This document shows positions 55,235-64,000 of a stretch of DNA of 64,000 nucleotides, piece after piece. The notes below the pieces were generated by a model. It worked only from the letters and a program-made list of their open reading frames with translations, searched no databases and was not told the origin of the DNA. Positions within the stretch are counted from its first letter, which is position 1. Each line of letters opens with the position of its first letter. The stretch is taken from contig NC_042615.1 in the NCBI RefSeq assembly GCF_901001135.1, positions 673,372,977-673,436,976 of the forward strand, given 5' to 3'. This DNA comes from Rhinatrema bivittatum. Lineage: Eukaryota > Chordata > Amphibia > Gymnophiona > Rhinatrematidae. A program made the translations under genes and the position numbers.

Positions 55235-56796
55235 TGTTACAGGCCCCAGAGTCTGGGAAACTCACCTTAAAAGCAAGGCAAGACTCGGGATAAGATAAGG
55301 GCCATTCTTCCACCTAGCCTGCCCCCCCACCCCCCGCAGGTTGAGCCCTTAGGTTCTGGGAGCCAGTAGGTTTCTGTGGTAGCAGTACATCATAGTGGTA
55401 AGTCCACACAGGCAAGGCTTGGACAAGGAAGGCAAGGCTGGGAAGGCTGGACAAGGCAAGGCTGGATATTAAGCAGGACCTGGAATTAGTCAAGAAAAGG
55501 GTGAGACAAGGTAAGGACAGGATTCTGGTACAGGCAGGACTGGAGATTGGAACAGACAGGACAAGACCAACAAGGTAGACTAGAGCAGGACTTAGACAAG
55601 ACAAAGAAGGGAATACAGAGCTAAGAGCACGGAAGCCCAAAGGCAGCAAGGCTTGGAACAGAGAATATGCCCGAAGGCCTCAACAAAGGATACAAGAGAG
55701 AATAGGCCAAATGGCCTCAAGACAGGAGCAATGCAGGGTAGGCCCTAGGGCCTCAAGGCAAGGCAGAACATGACAGAAGGCCCATAGGCAACAAGGCAAG
55801 GTGTTCTAGGTTCAGACTGTGTATACTGGCATTCTGCCCAGGGGCTCTGACCTGGGGGGCTAATCTCACTGAGTTCTACACCTCGCAGAGGACTTCCTCG
55901 GGGGCTTACCCAGTATAAACACACACAATTACTGGAATTATACCTGGGGGCTTGAACAAATAGCCATACAAAAAGCCACACACAAACTTTGATTCAGTCC
56001 ATCACGGTTCCAGGTACTTAGGAAAGTAAGCTTATTTGAGCATTAGGAGGATAGAAGCAATAAAATCAGATCATACAGAAGTAATGGTAGATAACAAGTG
56101 CTACATATATATATAAAGCTTATATTTTTTCAAATGATCAGCCTGTTCTGTCACATCCAGAAGAACGCTCTCCCTCTCTCTCTCACTGTTATTATTCCTT
56201 ATACCCTAAAATGCTTGGGAAAAGCAGCAATGTTCCCTCCCTCTAAGTTCTTATAAATCTCAGGTGCAACTGTGTGGCCTTCACTCTCTCAGGCTTTAGT
56301 ATAAGTTAATTGCTTGCTTTCTCATCATAGACCTACTGGAATAACTAAAATAAACAGACTCTTGCAATTTCGTAAACATTTCACAGTGCAAAACAGTAAA
56401 TATGAGTTCACTCAGAGGTTGGCCTGTGCCTTCAAACTAGTTTGTGTCTGGGTGAGAACTCTGAATCCATAAAGCCTAACCTCAAAATTCATCCTCAATA
56501 AAAGTAACAAAAAATGACTCCAACACAAGGCAAGAACAAGGCAGAAAGCTCATAGGTCACAAGGCAAGGAAAGAACAAGGATCAGTTCATGCAGCCAGAA
56601 GTGACACCATGAGAAAACAAGATTAGAATGGCAGGGCAGGTTTATATAGGGCTGAGGCTGAAGCATGGCAAGGGCAGAGTCGATGATCTTCACAAGGCTA
56701 GAGGTGAAGCTTCCTGAGGGCCTCTGTTAGTGGTGAGGCATCATTGCAGGAGACAAGAAGGTAGGCTAAGGCTACGTAGCAGGCAGAATCCTAACA
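55235..56796 (+). mobile_element. Outer solo LTR, interrupted by a second LTR
   Basis: Begins tgttacaggcccc and ends atcctaaca. A TATA-like tttatatagg lies at 56641. Much of it is a degenerate caaggc/caaggcaag repeat (55400-55800). Flanks acccc and acttt differ by three transitions, so the duplication is uncertain. Without the nested LTR it is about 830 bp. No coding region. Confidence 0.65.
55802..56525 (+). mobile_element. Nested solo LTR with exact 5-bp duplication
   Basis: Begins tgttctagg and ends ctccaaca. The flank caagg is identical at 55797-55801 and 56526-56530. It sits inside the outer LTR, hence it is younger. 724 bp, no genes. Confidence 0.8.
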
Positions 56797-57084
56797 ACTT
56801 TGAACTTACTTTCCCCAAAAAACAAATATAGCTTGAAGACCTGCCTAAACTGCTTCATTTCAGTTGTTCAACACAAATCAGTTGATAAAATGTGTTCCAT
56901 ATCTGTGGTTCTTCACAAAAAATATATGGGCTCAATCTCTAACATGTAATTGAACGAAATAAAAATAATGTAATCACCAGATGACTAGCCAGCTGGGTTT
57001 GCAGTGTTCAGCATTGAGATAGGACGAAGATAACTTGATCAAAACAGTTGTCTTCAAATTTGAATTTGGTATGAAGGAGAATGT
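56797..57084. other. AT-rich intron, nothing recognised
   Basis: No feature supported. Confidence 0.4.
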
Positions 57085-57120
57085 GATATATATATATGTA
57101 TATCTGCTTATGTGTATGTA

Positions 57121-57182
<62 letters not shown>

Positions 57183-57202
57183 GATATATATACATATGTA
57201 TA
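57085..57202. repeat. (TA)n microsatellite
   Basis: Long tatatata run with tgta interruptions. It makes a Tyr/Ile-rich artefact frame on the minus strand. Confidence 0.95.
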
Positions 57203-57750
57203 GTTTAAACAACACCAGACAGTTCACATATACTTACATATAATCCTCCCAAATATTAATATAAAAATCTAAATATGAGGATAATTAAACACAATTCATT
57301 TTCATCCTAGAAACATTTATTTTCCAATGTTTACTTCACATTCACATTAATAAAACCATTACATATTTTTGAGACATTTTTTATTAAAGTATAGAGTTTG
57401 CTCATGCTTTTTTTCCTATTCTTCCACAGCATAAATATATTTTCAAAGTGCCAAGTTGGCTCCAATAGGAAATAATAGGAACTGTAGTAAATTTATGGTA
57501 GACTGATGGCTGCTAGAGGAAAATACAAGGCACATATGTATTTGGACAGGTATGAGAGTGTTGTGGAGGACATTAATAGACAACTTTGTTCTTTTTCCTC
57601 CCGTGTACTTTGATGAGTATTTGCTTTTATTTTTCCTTACTATCTCCCAACTATTTTTAAAACATTGCTTTACTATTGAAAATGGTCTTTTAGATGTAAC
57701 CAGCCCCCAAGTTGGGTGCTTTATCCTTCACTTTGGAGTGGTACAGGTCA
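57203..57750. other. Intron, nothing recognised
   Basis: No feature supported. Confidence 0.4.
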
Positions 57751-57764
57751 GGGTTTGAGTTTGA

Positions 57765-58660
57765 TTGGGGGGGGGGGGGGGATAGAATTTAATCACCAGG
57801 GCCTCTGGCACAGTCACCAAAAGAAGAGCAAGGATGCAAAAAGCAGTGTTCAAAATAAAATCTTTACTGCAATTTATAAAAACAGTATCCAGTCCAGTGT
57901 CACAAAACAAAGTTCAACACCAAAATAATGAATACAGTAAAAAATGGTTTCCTTATCCATGTTCCCTTCACCATTATCCTTAGCAAAGATCCCAAACCCT
58001 GGGTCAACTCTCAGCTTGTAATTCAGAAACTTTTTATACTTCTCTTCACTTCCTTCAGCTTCTCTTTGCCCCAGCTTTTCTCTTTCAGCCTGGGCAAAAA
58101 GTCTAAAAGCTCATAGTTCCATTCACTCTAGCTTTCCTGTTCCCTTGGGCAAAAAGAAAAAGAAACTTTAATCCAGATCTTTGGGATATGGGGGGGGGGG
58201 GGGGGGGGGTGATGGAGGGGTTGCCCTCCCCTCCCCTCCCCTCCCCTCTGGACTGATCAACTTTTTCCAAAACTCTTCTTCAAATCTGAGTCCTGGTCCC
58301 AAGACTCCAAAACAGCAAAATCTTCTCAGAGTCCAAAAACTCCAAAAATCACTGGTTTTGTGATCCTGAGGAGATCTCTACCTTCTGTCCTCAAATTCTA
58401 CTTCTCCAACTGCTCCTTGCTTAAGATTCTGAGATCTATCTCCAACCCTCTGCAGGTCACTCCTTCCTTCTGTCTTTTACAGCTGTGCCTAGCCCTCTGA
58501 CCACTGAGCATGCTCCCAGGGTTTATAAACCTCAAATTGCTTATAGAGGTGGGCTTACTGCTTTGGGAGGATTCCAAAATGCAAAACCTCTCCTCCACTA
58601 TTTTACAGATGGGAAAAATAGTGGGGACTGAATTAGTGATGGGCAAAAGCACTGTCACAC
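57765..58660 (-). mobile_element. Possible LTR read on the minus strand
   Basis: The minus strand from 58660 begins tgtgacagtgc, has a TATA-like tttataaaccc near 58520 and an aaaataaa-like polyadenylation word after it near 57860. G-runs lie at 57767-57781 and 58190-58210, and a (ctccc)n tract at 58225-58248. No target duplication was found, so this is tentative. Confidence 0.35.
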
Positions 58661-59270
58661 AGAAAATTGCCCTGCCTTTGTGCAGGTAAAATTAGATACA
58701 CAGTGACACTATAGACATAACATTATCCATAGAAGGGGGTACTTTCCCTGGAACAGGGTTAAGGGGCTTTGCAATTTTCTGAAGTAGACACATAATATTT
58801 CTTGGGAAAACTACCTGAATAAGTTGGCAAGTGTAGATGTGTATGGGTAGTTTTCATTTGTAATTTTCAAAGTGAAAATATTTGCATAATTTCATTTTGA
58901 AAATTAATGCAAAGTCTATGGGTAAAAAATAATTGTGGACTTTGCATCAATGTGAGCAGTTACAAAATTTCCCCCATACTGTGCGAGACAGTAAACTAAG
59001 TGGTCATTATGCAAATGAAGAATGGTATGTTAATTTATACAGTTGGAATGTTTGCTGCATACCCACTGAGGAAATAGCATTTTGTTTTACCACAAAGTAT
59101 ATGTGGGCTTCTAAGAGCTGCATTACATGGTTCTTCAGATTTTTTAGCTGTTTGAGTGAAATGAATTGTGCATTAGAAACACAAAAATGTGATAGCTTAA
59201 AAAGAACATATGGCCTATTGGTCTGTTCATCTACACCATCTGTTCAGCTCTTCAATGAATAGAATATCAT
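58661..59270. other. AT-rich intron, nothing recognised
   Basis: The open frame 58933-59262 has no motif and reads as ordinary intron. Confidence 0.4.
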
Positions 59271-59274
59271 GCCT

Positions 59275-59780
59275 GTGCTTATCCCATACTTTCTTGAATT
59301 CAGATACTGTCCATCACCGCCTCGACTGGAGGGCTATTTCATGCATCCACCACTTTCTCTGTCAAAAACTATTTTCTTAAACCAGGGGTTCTCAATACTT
59401 GGGACATACCCAGCCTAGTTTTCAGGCTATCTATAATAAAGAGGCATTAGATAAATTGGCATATAATGGAGGCAGTGCTTTCAAATCTATCTAATACATC
59501 TTTATTGTGAATAGACTAAAAATCAAACTGGCTAGGTGTGTCTTAAGGATAGGCCTGAGAACCATTGAGTTTACCCTCTTTTACCCTCATTCCGAGATCC
59601 CTCATTCCAGAGTTTCTTTTCTGTTGATAGAGTCCAGTCTTCTGTGTATTGTTACCTTGGAGATATATAAATATCTCTATCATAGGTCCCCATCTCAACT
59701 TTCCTCTAGGATATACGTTTAGATATTTATCTGTCTTTCCCTGTATACCTTTGATAATGACATTTGAGATTGGAAACTGT
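59275..59780 (-). pseudogene. CR1 C-terminal fragment, minus strand, split by a small hAT-like element
   Basis: Words such as catcaccgcctcgactggagggctatttcatgcatcc and ctctatcataggtccccatctc are the complement of the CR1 segment that encodes the LEERR...GDMIE region and the 3' end of ORF2. It is interrupted at 59394-59568. Confidence 0.6.
59394..59568. mobile_element. Small hAT/Charlie-like miniature element
   Basis: Starts caggggttctcaa and ends gagaaccattg, the ends common to Charlie-type hAT miniature elements. No clear 8-bp duplication. Confidence 0.55.
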
Positions 59781-59784
59781 TGCA

Positions 59785-59845
59785 CTACTGTCCCTCCTGA
59801 CGCAGCCTTTTGGTGAAACATGGGGTCTATGTTGGGGAACCTGTT
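59785..59845 (+). mobile_element. Penelope-like 3' end fragment with hammerhead-like fold
   Basis: The segment gtccctcctgacgcagcc-ttttggtgaaacatggggtctatgttgggg has the same order of stems as 21110-21160. It is cut off by the DIRS end at about 59856. Confidence 0.6.
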
Positions 59846-60257
59846 TAAAGCTTTTTCCCACAGGACAAGCAGGATGGTAGTCCTCACATATGGGTGACAT
59901 CATCAGGATGGAGCCCAATCATGGAAAATTATCAAAGTTTCTAGAACTTTGACTGGCCCCTACTGGGCATGCCCAGCATGGCACTAACCCTGCAGCCAGC
60001 AGGGGTCCCCCTTCAGTCTTCTTTTTTCCATGCAGCAGTAGCCTCGCGGTTTAGGAGCTCTGAAGAGATTCCTGACAGGAATTTTCCTCACGGAATTAAT
60101 TAAACTTAAATTGCCCCACAGGGGTCCCTCTTCTAACTTTTCTCAGGCTGCAGTACTCCGGTAAGTTTTTTGACAGTCTTCCGTCGATTACTGTCAAGTT
60201 TGGCCCTCGCGGCCTACTGGCCGTCGTCCGTACCGTGGCTCGATTATTTCTGTGGCC

Positions 60258-62392
60258 ATGGCGTCGGGGTTCCGTCGGTGCCCGGATTGTACTCGCACCA
60301 TGTCTATCACAGACCCTCATGGAGTCTGTGTAATGTGTTTAGGCCGTGAGCATGATGTCCTGATTTCCACCAAATGTGCCCTCATGATACCAAAAGGTCG
60401 CAAAGCCAGAATGGAGAAGATGGGACTCCTCTTTCGTGCTCAGACCCCGACGCTGTCCATCGCATCGACGTCATCGGAACCGGCACTGTCGACGTCACGC
60501 CAGCATCGTCCACCATCCGGTGACCGTCCGCCATCGACGTCTTCACGGCCATCGACACCCGCTACTCCCCCTCAGGATCTAGGGGGATCGCAGGGAGAAA
60601 CATCGCCATCGACATCGTAGGACTCGGACCATCGAGGGAGCGAAATCATCGACCTCACCACCGTTCGAGCCACCGTCAAAGAAGCCCCATCCAGGAAAGG
60701 CACCGACCATTCCTGCAACCGGGTCACCGAGGCCACCCTCACCCGATCAGGGTTCGGGAGTCGCGTTTCCACCTGTACAGGTGGTCCCTCCAACTGTGCC
60801 TCTGCCTCCCTCTTCTGTTCCGGAGCCGGGGCTGCTTGCTCCAGGTCTCCGAGAAGAACTGGACCGGCTGGATCAGGAGGCCATCGACAAGGCGATGCAA
60901 TGGCTCCAGGTTCCTCTGGCACCGACACCGGCACCGAGGGTGGAACCGGTCACCGACCCGATTGCAGCAGCACTGGCACCGCTGCTATCCCGGATGGAGG
61001 CGCTCATGTCCGCCCTTCTACCGGTGGTTCCTGGGTCTCCGATGTCTCTGGTGCCCTCCCCGTTGACAACTTCATCAGGAGGAGAAACACCGTTCTGCAT
61101 TCCTCCATCGGGAGTTCTGCCTCAGCCATCGATGCCAATTCGTCCCTTGCCACCAATTCATCCATCGGTGCCAATACGTCCATCAGCGCCATCGATGCCA
61201 TCGATGCCATCGATGCCTGCACCGATGCCTTCTGCGCCATCTTCGGTGCCCCCGGTGATTCCTTCGATTTTCTCAGAGCCTCGACCAGGGCCTTCAGGTA
61301 TCCAACCCCCTTCTCATCCTACAGGTCAGTCTGCTGATCCTTATGACATCTGGGGTGATGATACTTCCACAGACATCGATGACTTACCTTCACCTCCTTC
61401 TCCTTCTGAAAGTAGAAAGCGTTCTCCTCCAGAGGACCTTTCTTTCATTAATTTTGTGAAGGAAATGTCTGAGTTGGTCCCTTTCAACTTCAAACGGAAC
61501 AGGATGATAGGCACCAGATGATGGACTTGCTCCAACTCTTGGATGCCCCCAAAGTGATCACTTCTATTCCCATTCATCAAGTTCTTCTTGACCTCATCAA
61601 AAAGAACCGGGAGATCCCTGGATCCATTGCTCCAGTACACAGAAAGGCTAAAACTACCTATTTAGTGCAGTCAGCCCCTGGCTTTCAAAAATCTCAGCTC
61701 GACCACCACTCAGTTGTGGTAGAGTCGGCTCAAAAGAAGGCAAAAAGGTTGAAGCCTCACACATCTACCCCACCTGTTAAGGAACAGAATTCCTAGACAA
61801 TATTGGTTGACGACTGTTCCAAGGGGCTATGCTCATCTCCCGAATTGTGGCTTACCAACTTTATATGACCCAATATAATAGGGTCATCTTCAAGCAGATA
61901 CAGGACTTCTCTGAAACCCTGCCTGAACAATTCGAAGACCAGCTTCAAACCCTTGTAAACAAGGGTTTTAAGGCAGGAAAACATGAGATTAGGATATCTT
62001 ATGATATCTTCGACACCTCTACTAGAGTGTCTGCGGCTGCTATTTTGGTAAGATGATGGGCCTCGCTCAAATCTTCTGACCTTTGCCCAGAAGTACAAGA
62101 CCGGCTATCTGACCTACCATGTGTAGAAGACAATGTGTTAGGTGAACAGATCCAGCGAATGGTGGCTGAATTAAAGGACCATCATGGGACCCTTAAACCG
62201 CTTTCATCAATACCTTCTGACTTCTCCTTAAGACAGCCCTCCAGGAAGGACTCTAAGAAGTTGTTCTACTGTCCGAGGAAGGCCTATTCTCCACCAGCAA
62301 GGTCCCGACCTATGAGACCTTATCAAAAGCCTCAGCCTCGGCAAGCCCAAAAGCAAAAATCGCAAGCAGCTCCCCAGTCGGGGCCTGCTTAA
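60258..62392 (+). pseudogene. DIRS gag-like ORF1, copy 2, frameshifted
   Basis: Begins MASGFRRCPDCTRTMSITDP, then VCVMCLGREHDV, like copy 1. The middle carries Pro/Ser/Met repeats: SMPSMPSMPAPMPSAPSS comes from catcgatgc units at 61185-61230. Then PPEDLSFINFVKEMSELVPF, TYLVQSAPGFQKSQLDHHSV and KGFKAGKHEIRISYDIFDTS follow. Frames change after 60620, near 61515 and near 61800. The last open segment is 62135-62392. Not functional as written. Confidence 0.8.
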
Positions 62393-62477
62393 GGTTTTTG
62401 ACTCCCACTTGGAGAGCAGCAGCCTTATTCCTCTGCCAAGCATACCAGTAGGAGGTTGATTATGCCACTTTCACAAC

Positions 62478-63365
62478 ATGTGGCAATCAATCACAACTGA
62501 CCAATGGCTGCTAGCAATCATTGCTCAGGGTTACCACCTGAACTTTCTCGCTATGCCACCGGACTCACCACCTCTGCGGACGTGGGAGACATCCAACCAC
62601 TCTATTCTTCTGGATCAGGAGGTTTCCCCTCTTTCTCCAGTTAAAAGCAATAGAACCAGTCCCACTCTCGCAGCAAGGCCTAGGGTTCTATTCCCGATAC
62701 TTTCTTATCCCCAAAAAATTCGGGGGAGTTCATCCAATTCTGGTCCTATGTGCTCTCAACAAGTACCTACAGCGGGAAAACAAGATGGTAACCTTGGCAT
62801 CACTTCTACCTCTTCTACAAAGAGGAGACTGGCTCTGCTCTCTGGAACTCCAGGATGCATACACACACATTGCGATAACTCCTAATCATCGCAAATACCT
62901 CAGGTTTTTAATAGGCCCCAAGCACTATCAATACCGAGTGCTTCCGTTCGACCTAGCGTCTGCACCACGAGTCTTCACCAAATGCCTCGTGGTTGTCGCA
63001 GCTTTCCTCAGGAAACAAGGTGTTCACGTCTACCCCTATCTGGACGACTGGTTAATCAGGGCTCCAACCCAGCAAGCCGCTCGGTCGTCCCTCGATTTCA
63101 CCTTACACACTCTAATTTTGCTAGGATTTCTCGTCAATTACAGAAAATCCTATTTAATCCCATCTCAAACCTTGTCATTCATTGGGGCAGACTTGGACAC
63201 CTTGCAAGCAAAAGCCTTTCTGCCTCAACAACGAGCACTAACACTTGTGTCTCTCGCTCACCAGTTGCAGTCTCAACATACAGCAAACGGCTCCCCAATT
63301 CCTCGTCCTTCTGGGACACATGGCATCCTCAGTCCATGTCACACCAATGGCCTGCTTGGCCATGA
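62478..63365 (+). pseudogene. DIRS reverse transcriptase, copy 2, frameshifted
   Basis: Spread over frames, the RT reads GLGFYSRYFLIPKKFGGVHP, LCALNKYLQRENKMVTLASL, LELQDAYTHIAITPNHRKYL, QYRVLPFDLASAPRVFTKCL and HVYPYLDDWLIR. The usual LPFGL is LPFDL here. YLDD is intact. IGADLDTLQAKAFLPQQRAL matches copy 1. Confidence 0.82.
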
Positions 63366-63508
63366 GTCTCATGCATTGGACTCTGAGGACACAATGGATT
63401 CAAGCTGTTCAGCCTCTGTAGACCATTGTCCACATCACCGACTCACTCCGTCTGTCTCTCGCCTGTTGGAAAGATCAGAACAATCTCCTCCAAGGACTGC
63501 CCTTTCAA

Positions 63509-63793
63509 GTGCCAGATCCTCAACTCATTCTCACCACCAACGCTTCCAACCTCGGGTGGGGAGCCCACGTGGACAATCTACAGACACAAGGGTCTTGGTC
63601 TCCAGGGGAGGCCAAACATCAAATAAACTTCCTAGAACTTCGAGCAATGCAATATGCTCTCAGGGCTTTCAAGGAACGCCTATCAAATCTCGTCATCCTG
63701 ATTCAGATAGACAGCCAGGTGGCCATGTGGTACATCAACAAGCAGGAAGGAACAGGCTCCTTCCTTCTGTGTCAGGAAGCTGCACAGATTTAG
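63509..63793 (+). CDS. DIRS RNase H domain, partial
   Basis: Follows the RT in its usual place and removes template RNA. It shows LILTTNASNLGWGAHVDN, with the first Asp changed to Asn, then NFLELRAMQYALRAF with the Glu, and IQIDSQVAMWYINKQEGTGS with the second Asp. It ends at a TAG (63791-63793) while homologous sequence (LSRVFQPHEWSLNP) continues to the right edge. The Asn in place of the first metal-binding Asp suggests loss of activity. Confidence 0.7.
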   Translation: MPDPQLILTTNASNLGWGAHVDNLQTQGSWSPGEAKHQINFLELRAMQYALRAFKERLSNLVILIQIDSQVAMWYINKQEGTGSFLLCQEAAQI

Positions 63794-64000
63794 GCGGAAG
63801 CACTCTCCCACTCGATGTACCTCAGGGCCACCTACTTGCCGAGAGTGGACAATGTTTTGGCGGACAAACTGAGTCGCGTCTTCCAACCACACGAGTGGTC
63901 TCTCAACCCCTCGGTAGCAACCTCAATCTTCCGACAATGGGGATACCCCCAGACAGACCTCTTTGTGTCCCCTCAGAACCACAAAGTCGACAATTTCTGC

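Larger units (their letters stand above)
59856..64000 (+). mobile_element. DIRS-like retrotransposon, copy 2, runs off the right edge
   Basis: The left end (cacaggacaagcaggatggtagtcctcacatatgggtgacatcat) matches copy 1. Gag, RT and RNase H follow in order. The tyrosine recombinase, if present, lies beyond 64000. Confidence 0.88.

Noticed and set aside
56974..57195. Tyr/Ile/His-rich 73-codon minus-strand frame
   Set aside because: Produced by the (TA)n microsatellite.
1..64000. CRISPR arrays, bacterial operons, rRNA or tRNA genes
   Set aside because: None was seen on either strand. Tandem repeats present are microsatellites or transposon-internal, and the A/B boxes of tRNA were not found near the short repeats.

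Overview
The window is 64 kb of vertebrate intronic DNA. Only one host coding exon is visible: a 129-base, phase 1-1 EGF exon at 18023-18151 on the + strand, flanked by good splice sites. Its product closely resembles the first EGF repeat of EDIL3 (DEL-1). The window is therefore read as the end of EDIL3 intron 1, exon 2, and about 46 kb of intron 2. Several very different retroelement classes lie side by side: CR1, L2 and L1/Tx1-like LINEs, a Penelope-like element with GIY-YIG, DIRS tyrosine-recombinase-type elements, solo LTRs and many hAT miniature elements. Together with the CR1 tail made of repeated ttcttatg, this suggests an amphibian, most likely a caecilian. That placement is an inference from repeat style, not from a search.

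Layout. 1-1188: 3' half of a CR1 with an intact reading frame. 1879-2413: a GC-rich miniature element. 3640-7706: an old L1 remnant, then a CR1 broken by an L2 tail and a long solo LTR. 8090-8520: a minus-strand fragment of another LINE reverse transcriptase. 9262-9400: a Penelope 3' end. 10975-11290: a fold-back repeat. 11336-12290: polypurine and GT-rich DNA. 13035-17345: miniature elements, including one hAT with an exact 8-bp duplication. 18023-18151: the EDIL3 exon. 18380-19732: two miniature elements. 20101-21235: a Penelope 3' half. 21340-23395: a CR1 split by a miniature element. 23764-27910: a long L2 with a CpG-rich tandem 5' region.

28127-32010: a CR1 3' end abutting a DIRS copy. 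32640-34880: an older DIRS-like stretch split by a palindromic hAT. 34890-38440: a second CR1 subfamily split by a hAT and a perfect solo LTR. 38440-39660: a minus-strand CR1. 41099-42232: a hAT full of 126-bp repeats. 44040-52455: an old L2 split by a 6.5-kb, nearly full-length L1/Tx1-like element with long target duplications. 54145-56796: a miniature element and a solo LTR nested inside another LTR. 57085-58660: a TA microsatellite and an LTR-like block. 59275-64000: a CR1 fragment, a Penelope 3' end and a second DIRS copy that runs off the right edge.

There is no operon or multigene system here. Interactions are between elements: exact target duplications and clean interruptions give a relative insertion order, and several families share terminal sequences with unrelated interiors. 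The strongest unusual structures are the palindromic hAT (33551-34607), hammerhead-like folds in three Penelope 3' ends, the L1-like element with a 1.2-kb CpG-rich spacer between its ORFs, and the tandem 271-bp CpG-rich units ahead of the L2.
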